A stretch of DNA of 64,000 bases from NCBI GenBank assembly GCA_046350295.1, contig JAXMAR010000003.1:246141-310140 (forward strand). The letters are read 5' to 3'. Shown here piece after piece: positions 1-8,736 of this stretch. Within the stretch, counting starts at the first letter, position 1. Every line of letters begins with the position of its first letter. Below the pieces are notes generated by a model. That model ran no database searches. It had not been told where the DNA came from and saw only the letters and a list, made by a program, of their open reading frames with translations. The position numbers and the translations under genes were made by a program. This DNA is from JAXMAR01 sp046350295 (GTDB lineage: Bacteria > Planctomycetota > Planctomycetia > Gemmatales > Gemmataceae).

Positions 1-671
1 GCTTCTGGAAGCAGCTCATGCTCTGGCTCGCCCACCAGGAACTGGGCGAGGGCAATCTTTATGTCTCGGTCCCGCAGCCGCGTGTCGACGCCGGCGTGGG
101 GCAGCGCCTCGACTTCGAAGTCGTCTTCAAGGACAGCATGGGGACGCCCGTCAAGGATCCGGAGTTCAGCGCCAAGGTGATCTCGCCGAGCAAGGAAGAG
201 TTCGACGTGACACTCGCTCCGGATGGCGACAAATGGAAGGGGACGTTCCTCAAGGTCAACGAACCCGGCGAATACACCATCAAGGTCACCGGCAAAGGCA
301 AGGACGGGAAGGAGACCCTCGAGAAATTCGCGACCGGCCGCTTCATCGCCTATGCCGAGGACCTGGAAAACATCCGCGTCGCCGCCAACCCCGACTTCCT
401 CGACAAGATCGCGACCGCGGGCGGCGGCAAATACTTCCCCGGCGACGAGACCAAGCTCCTGCAAATCCTCGACGAGATCGCCGCCGAAAAGGACGCCCCC
501 ACCCGCCCCAAGGTCGACTACTGGCCGCGCTGGCAAAGACAGCCCGCGTCCGACGCCTTCGGCGATCAATGGGAAGCGCTGTGGAGCACGCCCAACGTGG
601 TCGTCGTGCTGCTCTTCGTCCTGCTCATCTCGCTCGAGTGGGCCCTGCGGCGAAAGTGGGGCATGGTTTGA
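1..671 (+). CDS. C-terminal part of a glutamine-amidotransferase-like (DUF1355-type) membrane protein
   Basis: The reading frame is open from base 3, so the gene begins upstream of the window; the first visible ATG (18) is probably internal. About 222 residues remain. The start of the fragment (FWKQLMLWLAHQE) resembles the end of the amidotransferase-like domain of planctomycete membrane proteins that also carry VWA-type domains. A beta-sandwich-like region follows, with the phrase GEYTIKVTGKGKDGKETLEK. One hydrophobic helix (NVVVVLLFVLLISLEWAL) and a basic tail end the protein, so the C-terminus is anchored in the membrane. The family assignment is from memory of similar planctomycete proteins; catalytic residues lie outside the window. 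Confidence 0.6.
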   Translation, partial: FWKQLMLWLAHQELGEGNLYVSVPQPRVDAGVGQRLDFEVVFKDSMGTPVKDPEFSAKVISPSKEEFDVTLAPDGDKWKGTFLKVNEPGEYTIKVTGKGKDGKETLEKFATGRFIAYAEDLENIRVAANPDFLDKIATAGGGKYFPGDETKLLQILDEIAAEKDAPTRPKVDYWPRWQRQPASDAFGDQWEALWSTPNVVVVLLFVLLISLEWALRRKWGMV

Positions 672-687
672 TCATCTCGACTGGCGC

Positions 688-1182
688 TCACCACAGCGCC
701 CGGTTTTTCTTCTTCAGCTCGCGCGCCTTCTTCGCGCTCTCCGAGTTCGGCCTCTTCTCCAGGAGCCAGGCGAGGCAGCCCTTGGCCCACTCCCACTCGC
801 CTTGTTGCAAAAACTTCTCCATCCCCTCCAGTACCATGGTCTCCGCGTGCTCCCGGCACTGGGCGCCCTCCGCGAAGCCGATGTCGTAATCGACGACGCC
901 GGCGAAAAACATCGTGCTATCCGCCTCCGCGAGCAGTTTCTTGAGGGCGTCCTCGTCCCGCTTGTATTCCTGAAAGAGCCGCTCCTCGGCTGGATCGGGT
1001 TTCTTCCGCCGGTTGCGGCGATGGCGCTCTTCAATCTGCTTGCTCAGCTTGAGGCCCCGGTCGACCTTTTTTTCCTCGGCGCGGCGGCGGCGCTGCACCC
1101 AGAACGCCAGCGCGACCACCGCCGCCACGAGCACGAGAAAACAAATCAGACCGCCTAGGTCGAATCGCTGTTCCGGGGGCAT
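688..1182 (-). CDS. Single-pass membrane protein with a charged C-terminal region, unknown function
   Basis: This 164-residue protein is convergent with the preceding gene. I start it at ATG 1182 (MPPEQRFDLGG); a longer frame exists upstream but its composition looks non-coding. Residues about 9-27 form one membrane helix, followed by an arginine/lysine-rich stretch and then acidic-basic helices likely to be cytoplasmic. Short helical repeats near the C-terminus (EKFLQQGEWEWAKGCLAWLL) recall TPR-like packing, which is only a suggestion. No catalytic motif is visible. The gene is probably real because its codon pattern is strong and its stop lies 17 bases from the neighbouring stop. Confidence 0.6.
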   Translation of the reverse strand: MPPEQRFDLGGLICFLVLVAAVVALAFWVQRRRRAEEKKVDRGLKLSKQIEERHRRNRRKKPDPAEERLFQEYKRDEDALKKLLAEADSTMFFAGVVDYDIGFAEGAQCREHAETMVLEGMEKFLQQGEWEWAKGCLAWLLEKRPNSESAKKARELKKKNRALW

Positions 1183-1380
1183 GGGCGCGCTTGAGACTCC
1201 GCCAGGGATGGCTTGGCCGCACGAACGACAAAGGAATATACCATGGCTCCCCGGCGGATCAAGCGCGCCGTTCGTCGCGTTCAAGCGCGTCGTCCGCTCC
1301 GGGAATGGATTCCCGCTTTCCCTTCGCGCGGGTATAACAGAGATATCCTTCCTCCGCCCCTTGCCACGCCGGACCAAGCG

Positions 1381-4300
1381 ATGACACGCTTTCTTCCCTC
1401 TGGCGCCTCGCCACGCCGCGCTTTCGCCGCGACGCTCGCCTCTTGCCTTTGCGTCGCCGCCGTCCACGCGGATCCCCCCACGCGCGAAGACCTCGACTTC
1501 TTCGAAAGCAAGATCCGCCCGATCCTCGTCGACAACTGCTTCAAGTGCCACTCCGCCGGCGTCAAGATCAAGGCCCATCTCCGCCTCGATAGCCGCGACC
1601 TAATCCTCAAAGGCGGCGACACCAGCCCCGCCCTTGTCCCCGGCCATCCGGAAAAAAGCCTGCTCGTCAAGGCGATCAGCTACACGGACCCCGAGCTGCG
1701 CATGCCCCCGCGCGGCAAGATGCCCGACCAGGCGATCGCCCTTCTCACCGAATGGGTCAAACGCGGCGCCCCCTGGCCCGAGGAAAAGACCGTCGCGAAA
1801 GGTCCGAAGAAAGACTTCGACCTCAAGGAGCGCAGCAAGCACTGGTCCCTCCAGCCGCTCGCCTCGCCCGTTCCTCCGGCAGTAGCGAAGAAGGACTGGC
1901 CGACCAACGACATCGACCACTTCATCCTCGCCGCTCTCGAAGCGAAAAAACTATCCCCTGCCTCGCCGACCGACAAACGTACGCTGCTACGCCGCGTCAC
2001 CTTCGACCTCACCGGCCTCCCGCCGACTCCCGCGGAGATCGACGCCTTCCTCAAGGACGACGCGCCGGACGCCTACGAAAAAGTCGTCGACCGCCTCCTC
2101 GCCTCGCCCCACTACGGTGAGCGCTGGGCCCGCCACTGGCTTGACCTTGTCCGCTATGCCGAAACCTATGGCCACGAGTTCGATTTCGAGATCCCCGACG
2201 CCTGGCTCTACCGTGACTATCTCATCCGCGCCTTCAACGCCGATGTGCCATTCAACCGGTTCGTGATGGAAGCCATCGCCGGCGACGCGTTGAACGAGCC
2301 GCGCCGTCATCCCGCCGACAAGACCAATGAATCCGCCCTCGGCACGATGTTCTGGCTCTTCGGCGAGGCCAAGCATTCTCCCGTCGATTCCAAAGGGGAC
2401 TATTCCGATCGTCTCGACAACCAGATCGACGTCTTCGGCAAGACCTTCCTCGGCATGACCATCGCCTGCGCCCGCTGTCACGACCACAAGTTCGACGCGA
2501 TCTCCACGAAGGATTACTACGCCCTCTACGGTTACCTCGAAAGCTCCTGGCCGACGCGCGCCTTCCTCGACGACCCGGCGCCGCGCCGCGCCTGGCTCAA
2601 GACGGCGCGCACTCTGCGCGAGGACGCGGCCCGCCTCTCGATCCGTCAGTTCGTCGAGCAGATCAAGCTCAAGGGACGCTATTCCCTCTATCCCGTGCAG
2701 AAGTTGTTCGGCGATCCGCTGGCCGTGGCGAAGAAAGACGAGGACCGGCCGCCGCGCTGGCAGATCGTCGAGGCCGATTTCGCCGCGCGGAAAGCCAACG
2801 TTCTCGCCAAGCTCGAAGCGCAGCAGAAACGGTACGACGCCGCCCTGTCCAGCGCCGGCGTCTTCGCCGACGCCGCCCGCGATAACTTCGCCGCCTGGAT
2901 TGCCAGCGGCGAGTCGTTCGCCGAATTGCCGGCCACGCCGCCGCTCGTCCTCGACTTCACCACGCCCCTCGGCGTCGGCCGCTTCAAGCCCGCGAGCCGC
3001 GTGAGCGCCGAAACCGCCCCCGAGTTGCAGGGCGCCTTCCGCTCGCCGACGTTCACCATCACCAAGAAAAAGATCCACTATCGCGCCAGCGGCCACGCCG
3101 TCCGCATCAACCTCATCCTCGACGGTCTGCAGCTCATCCAGGACCCGATCTACGGCGGGCTCAAGTTCACCGTCAACACGAAGCCGGCCAGCGCGCCGCT
3201 CAAAGGCTGGGATCCGAAAACGCCGCTCCCCCAGCCCGAGCCGCTTCGCGAGCTGGCCTGGCACACCCAGGACGTCTCGATGTGGCTCGGCCACCGCGCC
3301 TACATCGAAATCCTCGACGACGGCCCAGGCTCGATCACCCTCGACCAGGTCGTCTTCAGCGACGACGGCCCGCCGCCGGAGCGGCCCAACCGGCTGCTCC
3401 TCTCCTTGCTCCGCGACGCGAAGACCTTCGACGCCCTAGACACCGCCTACGTCAAGCTCGTTGATGAAACGCTCGACCTCCTCAAGTCCGACAAGCTCGC
3501 CGGCCGGGCAGACTATGCTGACCGTGCCGAGATTCTCAACGATCTCCTGATCGGCTCCCTCTGGACCGGCCGGGCCTCCTACGGGCCGATCATCTTCCCG
3601 ACCAAGGAACGAGCGCCCTATCAGAAGGAATGGGAGGCCATCTTCGATCGCGCCCGGAAGCTCGCGTCCGGCCTACCCGCGCCGCGCCGGGCCCTCGCCC
3701 TGTGCGACGGTTCCCCGGTCAACGAAAGCGTCTTCATCCGCGGTGGCTGGAAGACGCCCGGCGAAGTCGTCCCACGCCGCTTCCTCGAAGTCTTCGGCGG
3801 CAAGACTCCCGGACCCGACGAGAAAGGCAGCGGCCGCCTCGAACTCGCCCGCCAGATGACCGACCCGAAACAAACACCGATCCTGCCGCGCGTGATCGTC
3901 AATCGCCTGTGGAAGCACCACTTCGGCCGGGGCATCGTCCCGACCGTCGACGATTTCGGCGTCCTCGGCCAGGCGCCGTCCCATCCCGAGTTGCTCGACT
4001 GGCTCGCCCAGCGCTTCATCGCCGACGGCTGGTCGATCAAGAAGATGCACCGGTTGATGCTGCTTTCGGCGACCTACCGCATGAGCAGCGTCTCGACCAA
4101 GGAAGCGGACGCCGCCGATCCGGACAACCGCCTCTGGCATCGCATGCCGATCCGCCGCCTCGAGGCTGAGGCCATCCGCGACTCGCTCCTCGCCGTCTCC
4201 GGCCGGCTCGACCTCAAGATGCTCGGTCCTCCCGTGCCGACGCACCTGACCCCCTACATGGTCGGCCGCGGCCGCCCCGGCGTGAGCGGCCCGCTCGACG

Positions 4301-4680
4301 GCGCTGGCCGCCGCAGCATTTACCTGAGCATCCGCCGCAACTTCCTCAACCCGATGTTCCTCGCCTTCGATTTCCCGACCCCGTTCTCGACCATGGGAAG
4401 GCGCGGCGTCTCCAATGTCCCGGCCCAGGCCCTGACGATGCTCAACAACCCGCTCGTCTTGCAGCAGGCCGAGCTATGGGCAAAGGAAACGTTGAAAACG
4501 CCGGGTCTGGACGCGAAAGGACGCATCGAGCGGATGTACGTGCAGGCGCTGGGCCGGCCGCCGCAAGCGCCGGAGCGCGACGCCGCCCTCGCCTTCATCG
4601 GCGCTCGTGAAGACGCCGCGGCCTGGACCGAGCTGGCCCACGTCCTCTTCAACGTGAAGGAATTCATCTACGTCAACTGA
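1381..4680 (+). CDS. Planctomycete cytochrome c-type protein with DUF1549 and DUF1553 domains
   Basis: The 1099-residue protein starts at ATG 1381 with a signal peptide (basic ASPRR, then a hydrophobic stretch, cut near VHA). A cytochrome domain follows with heme motif CFKCH at residues 53-57 (PSCyt1). A DUF1549 region starts near residue 170 (TFDLTGLPPTPAEIDAF) and holds a second CxxCH-like motif, CARCHDH, near residue 363. The C-terminal third is DUF1553, from about GGWKTPGEVVPRRF to the end. This architecture is typical of planctomycetes and often pairs with a DUF1501 protein; one lies 1.7 kb downstream. The proteins are thought to be envelope-located, but their biochemical role is unsettled. 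A longer open frame upstream of 1381 looks non-coding. Confidence 0.9.
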   Translation: MTRFLPSGASPRRAFAATLASCLCVAAVHADPPTREDLDFFESKIRPILVDNCFKCHSAGVKIKAHLRLDSRDLILKGGDTSPALVPGHPEKSLLVKAISYTDPELRMPPRGKMPDQAIALLTEWVKRGAPWPEEKTVAKGPKKDFDLKERSKHWSLQPLASPVPPAVAKKDWPTNDIDHFILAALEAKKLSPASPTDKRTLLRRVTFDLTGLPPTPAEIDAFLKDDAPDAYEKVVDRLLASPHYGERWARHWLDLVRYAETYGHEFDFEIPDAWLYRDYLIRAFNADVPFNRFVMEAIAGDALNEPRRHPADKTNESALGTMFWLFGEAKHSPVDSKGDYSDRLDNQIDVFGKTFLGMTIACARCHDHKFDAISTKDYYALYGYLESSWPTRAFLDDPAPRRAWLKTARTLREDAARLSIRQFVEQIKLKGRYSLYPVQKLFGDPLAVAKKDEDRPPRWQIVEADFAARKANVLAKLEAQQKRYDAALSSAGVFADAARDNFAAWIASGESFAELPATPPLVLDFTTPLGVGRFKPASRVSAETAPELQGAFRSPTFTITKKKIHYRASGHAVRINLILDGLQLIQDPIYGGLKFTVNTKPASAPLKGWDPKTPLPQPEPLRELAWHTQDVSMWLGHRAYIEILDDGPGSITLDQVVFSDDGPPPERPNRLLLSLLRDAKTFDALDTAYVKLVDETLDLLKSDKLAGRADYADRAEILNDLLIGSLWTGRASYGPIIFPTKERAPYQKEWEAIFDRARKLASGLPAPRRALALCDGSPVNESVFIRGGWKTPGEVVPRRFLEVFGGKTPGPDEKGSGRLELARQMTDPKQTPILPRVIVNRLWKHHFGRGIVPTVDDFGVLGQAPSHPELLDWLAQRFIADGWSIKKMHRLMLLSATYRMSSVSTKEADAADPDNRLWHRMPIRRLEAEAIRDSLLAVSGRLDLKMLGPPVPTHLTPYMVGRGRPGVSGPLDGAGRRSIYLSIRRNFLNPMFLAFDFPTPFSTMGRRGVSNVPAQALTMLNNPLVLQQAELWAKETLKTPGLDAKGRIERMYVQALGRPPQAPERDAALAFIGAREDAAAWTELAHVLFNVKEFIYVN

Positions 4681-4686
4681 CCACAG

Positions 4687-4767
4687 GCGAGCCGGGCGGC
4701 GTGAGCCCCCGGAGGAACGCGCCGCTTTCCGTCTCCTCCCTCCGGGGGCTCACGCCACCCGGCTAGC
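4687..4767. repeat. Palindromic intergenic repeat, family A copy 1
   Basis: Two arms, GCGAGCCGGGCGGCGTGAGC and its imperfect reverse complement, flank a central spacer and together form a long imperfect hairpin. The same arms recur at 23455-23534 and 42807-42888, with a half copy at 57534-57563. No T-tract follows, so it is not an obvious intrinsic terminator. Confidence 0.8.
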
Positions 4768-4777
4768 CTCGAAACTT

Positions 4778-5410
4778 ATGCTCTCCGTCGACCCGCATCC
4801 CCTGCTCGAACTCGAAGCGTTCACGACGCACTTCCCGCGCCCGCTCGGCGACATGCCGTCGCCCCCCGATCTCCTCGCCCTCCTTGATGCTAGCACCGCC
4901 GCCCCTTTGAAGAGCGATGACTCGATCCGCGAAAAAGTCCGCGCCCTCCTGCGCCACGGCGGCTTCAAGCCCACCGGCCGCTCCAAGCCCGCCTCCGAAT
5001 ACCTCATCCGCGCCGTGCAGGACAAGGCGCTCGGCCCCATCAACCTCGCCGTCGACGCCTGCAATGTCGTCTCCCTTCATAGCGGTCTGCCCATCAGCGT
5101 CGTCGACTTCGATCGGGCCAAGCCGCCCTTCCGCGTCGGCCTCGCTCCGCCCGGCTCGTCGTATGTCTTCAACGCCTCCGGCCAGTCGATCGACCTGGGC
5201 GGCCTCCTCTGCCTCTTCGACGCCGAGGGGCCATGCGCCAACGCTGTCAAAGACGCCCAGCGAACCAAGACAACGCCGGAGACGACCCGGACGCTGAGCC
5301 TCGTCTGGGGCACGAACGCCCTGGAAGGACGTGCGGCGCAGGCGACAAGATGGTATCGTGAACTGCTGGAAAAGGCCGGCGCCCGGACCAAGGCGAGCGT
5401 CGAGGCGTAA
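4778..5410 (+). CDS. B3/B4 tRNA-binding domain protein
   Basis: A 210-residue protein resembling the free-standing B3/B4 domain (the domain found in the beta subunit of phenylalanyl-tRNA synthetase). Visible family features are the SEYLIRA helix (residues about 69-75), then NLAVDACNVVSLHSGLPISV and a C-terminal NALEGRAAQATRWYRELLEK. Stand-alone proteins of this type may recognise mischarged tRNA or amino acids, but most are uncharacterised. There is no signal peptide, so it is cytoplasmic. It follows a palindromic repeat and precedes the Uma2-family gene by 40 bases. Confidence 0.8.
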   Translation: MLSVDPHPLLELEAFTTHFPRPLGDMPSPPDLLALLDASTAAPLKSDDSIREKVRALLRHGGFKPTGRSKPASEYLIRAVQDKALGPINLAVDACNVVSLHSGLPISVVDFDRAKPPFRVGLAPPGSSYVFNASGQSIDLGGLLCLFDAEGPCANAVKDAQRTKTTPETTRTLSLVWGTNALEGRAAQATRWYRELLEKAGARTKASVEA

Positions 5411-5450
5411 GCCCGACGTGTCTGGGCGATGGAAGAGCGAGGTCCAAGCC

Positions 5451-6017
5451 ATGATCCGCAAGCTAGACCGTGGCATCACTCCGGAAGAGCTGCTCCTCCG
5501 CCCCGATGGCGACCGCTATGAGATCGTCAACGGCCAACTCGTGGAGAAAGACCTGAGCGTACTTTCAAGTTGGGTAGAGACCCAATTGTCCATGGAACTG
5601 GCTCTTTACTGCAAGACGAGCAAACGTGGGCAATCCTGGAACAGCTCGCTCGGTTATCGCATCTTCCGTGACGATCCGAACAAGCTCCGCCGCCCGGACG
5701 GCACGTTCATCAGCGCCGAGCGGTTCTCGCCCGAGATGTTCGTCTCCGGTTACATGACCGTCGTTCCAGACATGGCGGCGGAGGTGGTTTCGGACAATGA
5801 TCTCGCCTATGAAGTGGATGAAAAGATCGAGGATTACCTGCGTGCGGGAGTAAAGCTGGTCTGGGTCATCAACCCCGAGACCCGCACCGTGATGATCCAT
5901 CGCCTCGACGGCTCGACCACCAAGCTGCACGAGGACGACTTCCTGGATGGCGAGAACGTGCTGCCGGGGTTTCGCATTCGCGTGCAAGAGCTGTTTCCTG
6001 AAATGCCGAGCGTCTGA
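5451..6017 (+). CDS. Uma2-family (DUF820) putative endonuclease
   Basis: This 188-residue protein has the PD-(D/E)XK-like layout of the Uma2 family: EELLLRPDGDRYEIVNGQLV at the N-terminus, RRPDGTF in the middle, then AAEVVSDNDLAYEVDEKIEDY and LVWVINPETRTV. Likely active-site residues are the Asp of RRPD, the Glu of AAEV and the Lys of DEK. I choose ATG 5451 because the family begins close to this point; an upstream frame overlapping the previous gene has no family similarity. Uma2 genes are greatly expanded in planctomycetes and cyanobacteria, with unknown physiological role. Confidence 0.85.
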   Translation: MIRKLDRGITPEELLLRPDGDRYEIVNGQLVEKDLSVLSSWVETQLSMELALYCKTSKRGQSWNSSLGYRIFRDDPNKLRRPDGTFISAERFSPEMFVSGYMTVVPDMAAEVVSDNDLAYEVDEKIEDYLRAGVKLVWVINPETRTVMIHRLDGSTTKLHEDDFLDGENVLPGFRIRVQELFPEMPSV

Positions 6018-6030
6018 TCCGGGAGGGAAC

Positions 6031-6264
6031 ATGACAACCGTGCGAGCTACATTCATCGGCGACCAGGCGATCGTTCCTCGCACGGAATTGGACCGCCTGA
6101 TCATGCTGGCCCGGCAGGTCGAACAGGTGGACGTAAGAAGCGCCGACGATGACCTATCGGCCCTCGCCATGACTCTGGTCGCAAAGCAAGGCGGCGCATT
6201 TGATTGGCTTGCGGACGAACCCGACCTTTACTCTCTTGAGGATATAAAGGTGCGATATCGATGA
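6031..6264 (+). CDS. Antitoxin-like small protein, partner of a decayed MazF/PemK toxin
   Basis: A 77-residue protein starting at ATG 6031 behind GGGAGG, 13 bases after the Uma2 gene. The N-terminus VRATFIGDQAIVPRTELDRL resembles short antitoxins that place a DNA-binding strand first; the C-terminus ends in SLEDIKVRY, a common antitoxin tail. Its TGA overlaps the ATG of the following toxin remnant in an ATGA arrangement (6261-6264), the usual coupling of toxin-antitoxin pairs. The family could not be named with certainty. Confidence 0.6.
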   Translation: MTTVRATFIGDQAIVPRTELDRLIMLARQVEQVDVRSADDDLSALAMTLVAKQGGAFDWLADEPDLYSLEDIKVRYR

Positions 6265-6417
6265 AGCGAGGTCTGGTTGTGCTCACGCCGTTCCCACAAT
6301 GAGGTGTGACAAGCTTGCGACCGTTGAAGCTCGGATTGTGTTGGGCGAGCTAGGTGAACTATCTTAAGCCTGATCAAAGAAATGGACGACCGCATCCGTT
6401 ACGCCCTGGAACTCTGA
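6261..6417 (+). pseudogene. Decayed MazF/PemK-like toxin with internal deletion
   Basis: The frame opens with MKRGLVVLTPFPQ, a typical start of MazF/PemK proteins, then hits a stop. In other frames the same stretch gives KLATVEARIVLGELGEL and then LIKEMDDRIRYALEL followed by TGA at 6415-6417, which resembles the end of such toxins. Only about 157 bases remain of an expected 330-350, so most of the middle is deleted and at least two frame changes are present. The upstream antitoxin-like gene is intact. Confidence 0.6.
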
Positions 6418-6425
6418 GATCTCTA

Positions 6426-7841
6426 ATGCACTGCCGCCGCTTCTCCCCGCTCCTCTCCCGTCGCGACATGCTCGCCCGCTGCGCCAACGGCTTCGGCCTC
6501 GTCGCCCTCGCCTCCCTCCTCGACGACGACGCCAAGGCCCAGGAGCGCCGCCCCGGCCCCCTCGCGCCGCGGCCCCCCCATTTTGCCGCCAAGGCCCGCA
6601 GCGTCATCTTCCTCTACATGGACGGCGGCCCCTCGCAGGTCGACACCTTCGATCCCAAGCCGCGCCTCGCCGCCGAGCATGGGCAGCGGCCGCGCTTCCG
6701 CGTCGAGCCGACGCAGTTCAACAACAACGGCGCCGTCATGATGAGCCCATGGCGCTTCCGCAACTACGGCAAGAGCGGCATTCCGGTCAGCGACCTGTTT
6801 CCGCACGTCGCCCAGTGCGTCGACGACCTCGCCGTCGTCCGCTCCGTCACCTCCAACTTCTCCGAGCACACCAACGCCAACTACTTCCTCCACACCGGCA
6901 ATGGTCAGCAAGGCCGACCCAGCATGGGCGCCTGGGTCACCTACGGCCTCGGGACCGAGAACCAGGAGTTGCCCGGCTTCGTCGTCCTCGATTCGGGCCA
7001 GATTCCTCCGGGCGGCCTCGATTGCTTCGGCTCCGGCTTCCTCCCCGCCGCCTTCCAGGGCTCTCTCTTCCGCGGCGGCGCCGAGCCCGTCGCCGACCTC
7101 ACTGGCCCCCCCGCCCTCGCCGGCTCCCGCCCCGCCCGCATGGACCTGATCCGCCGCCTCGACCGCGCCGCCCTCGAACGCGCCGGCGCCGCCGACGCCC
7201 TCGAAGCCGCCATCGCCAACTTCGAGCTCGCGGCCCGCATGCAGACCGCCGTCCCCGAGCTGGTCAACCTCGCCTCGGAGTCCCGCGCCACGCGCCAGCT
7301 TTACGGCCTCGACGAACGTCCCACCGAGATCTTCGCCCAGCGCTGCCTCATCGCCCGCCGCCTCGTCGAACGCGGCGTCCGCTTCATTGAGGTTCTTTGT
7401 CCTCCCACCGGCGGCGACCGCTGGGATCAGCACTCGAACCTGCGCGTCGGCCACGAGAACAACGCCCGCGCCGTCGACAAACCCATCGCCGGGCTTTTGA
7501 AAGACCTCAAAGCCCGCGGCCTTCTCGACTCGACGCTGGTGATCTGGGGCGGCGAGTTCGGCCGCACTCCATTCGCCCAGGGCTCGGACGGCCGCGACCA
7601 CAACCCTTTCGCCTTCACCATGTGGCTCGCCGGCGGCGGCGTCAAAGGTGGCACGATCCACGGCCTCACCGACGACTACGGCTACCACGTCCTCGACGGC
7701 AAGGTCGAAATGCACGACATCCACGCCACGATGCTGCACCTTCTGGGCATGGAGCATACGCGGCTGACCTTCCGCTTCGGCGGCCGCGACATGCGGCTGA
7801 CGGACGTGTTCGGCGAGGTGGTGCGGGAGATTCTGGGGTAG
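6426..7841 (+). CDS. DUF1501 domain protein, Tat-type signal
   Basis: The 471-residue protein begins at ATG 6426 with a possible twin-arginine leader (LLSRRDMLARCANGFG). The DUF1501 fold (alkaline-phosphatase/sulfatase-like) is recognised from VIFLYMDGGPSQVDTFDPKP near residue 60 and from LVIWGGEFGRTPFAQ and GRDHNPFAF near residues 370-395. DUF1501 proteins commonly sit next to DUF1549/DUF1553 proteins in planctomycetes and are presumed to act outside the cytoplasm, function unknown. Here the partner is at 1381-4680, separated by small genes. The upstream extension of the frame crosses the toxin remnant and is not used. Confidence 0.9.
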   Translation: MHCRRFSPLLSRRDMLARCANGFGLVALASLLDDDAKAQERRPGPLAPRPPHFAAKARSVIFLYMDGGPSQVDTFDPKPRLAAEHGQRPRFRVEPTQFNNNGAVMMSPWRFRNYGKSGIPVSDLFPHVAQCVDDLAVVRSVTSNFSEHTNANYFLHTGNGQQGRPSMGAWVTYGLGTENQELPGFVVLDSGQIPPGGLDCFGSGFLPAAFQGSLFRGGAEPVADLTGPPALAGSRPARMDLIRRLDRAALERAGAADALEAAIANFELAARMQTAVPELVNLASESRATRQLYGLDERPTEIFAQRCLIARRLVERGVRFIEVLCPPTGGDRWDQHSNLRVGHENNARAVDKPIAGLLKDLKARGLLDSTLVIWGGEFGRTPFAQGSDGRDHNPFAFTMWLAGGGVKGGTIHGLTDDYGYHVLDGKVEMHDIHATMLHLLGMEHTRLTFRFGGRDMRLTDVFGEVVREILG

Positions 7842-7856
7842 CGCCGCGTTATATCT

Positions 7857-7969
7857 GAGCCGCGACCGTAAGGGAGCGGTTGCGGTTGCGGTTGCGCCCG
7901 CTCCCTTACGGTCGCGGCTCTGCACGGTCGCGGCTCTGCACGGTCGCGGCTCTGCACGGTCGCGGCTCT
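7857..7969. repeat. Perfect 22-bp inverted repeat with TTGCGG triplet loop, followed by a 16-bp tandem repeat
   Basis: Arms at 7857-7878 and 7899-7920 are exact reverse complements. The loop contains three TTGCGG units. The right arm runs into three and three-quarter copies of a 16-base unit, GGTCGCGGCTCTGCAC, at 7910-7969. It lies between the stops of two convergent genes. Confidence 0.85.
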
Positions 7970-7982
7970 CCATCGAGACTCC

Positions 7983-8645
7983 TCACTCCTTCCCCCCAAC
8001 ACACCACAGCCGCGAATCGGTCCGGTAGATCAGCCAGTCCCCTGTGATCGCCGGCGACGCCGTGATCCGCTCCCCCAACTCGTTCGTCGCCAGCACCTTC
8101 AGCTCGCGCCCCGCCTGAATGACGTACGTCTTCCCGTCGTTGTCGCTCATGTAGACGCGCCCGTCCGCCGCGACCGGCGACGAGTTGCAGTCCCCCGCCA
8201 TGCGCTCCCGATAGACCTCCGCGCCGCTCTTGCCGTCCAGGCAGGCGAAGACGCCGTTGTCCATCAGCGCGTACAAGAGCCCCCGATAGTAGAGCGGCGA
8301 CGATTCGATCGGCCCCGGCCGCTTGCTCACCCACAGCGTGTCCGGCGGCTTCCCCTTGGCGCTGAGCCGGAGCGCATGGATCTTGCTGCCGCGCCAGAGC
8401 TGCGCGAAGAGGACGCCGTCGTGGTACATCGGGCTCGAGATGATCTCGCCGTTGAACGGCCCCTCCCCTTCGCCGTAACACCATAGCTCGTTGTGCGTCC
8501 TGGCGTCGAAGGCGGTGAGTCGATTCTGCCCGGCGACCAGGATGTCCTTCTGCCCGTCGTGCTCGACGAGGAGCGGCGTCGCGTGGGCCGTGCCGATGGG
8601 CCGCTCCCGCTTCCAGGCGATGGCGCCGGTCTTCTTGTCGAGACC
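7983..8645 (-). pseudogene. Truncated duplicate of the PQQ-repeat protein (C-terminal half only)
   Basis: This stretch encodes the last 220 or so residues of the protein at 9588-10829. The two differ at only a small number of residues, for example GVFACLDGKSGAEVY against GVLACLDGKTGEELY. Similarity ends sharply at about 8645, just inside the sequence encoding GLDKKTGAIAWK, and no signal peptide or start region exists upstream. An internal ATG at 8429 could give a 148-residue product, but it would be a partial propeller. I read it as the remnant of a duplication. Confidence 0.8.
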
Positions 8646-8736
8646 AGCGCTATCTGCACGGAATTGAAGTGATCGACCGAACGATGAAGCCGCCGGCGCG
8701 CCCGTGATTGGGCGGTGAAACCACTTGAGTGCACGC

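Noticed and set aside
7910..7969. Possible CRISPR-like array
   Set aside because: The 16-base units are directly contiguous with no spacers, so this is a simple tandem repeat.
7983..8429. Independent 148-residue PQQ-repeat gene
   Set aside because: It lacks a signal peptide and the first half of the propeller, and is nearly identical to the end of the neighbouring gene; better seen as a truncated duplicate.
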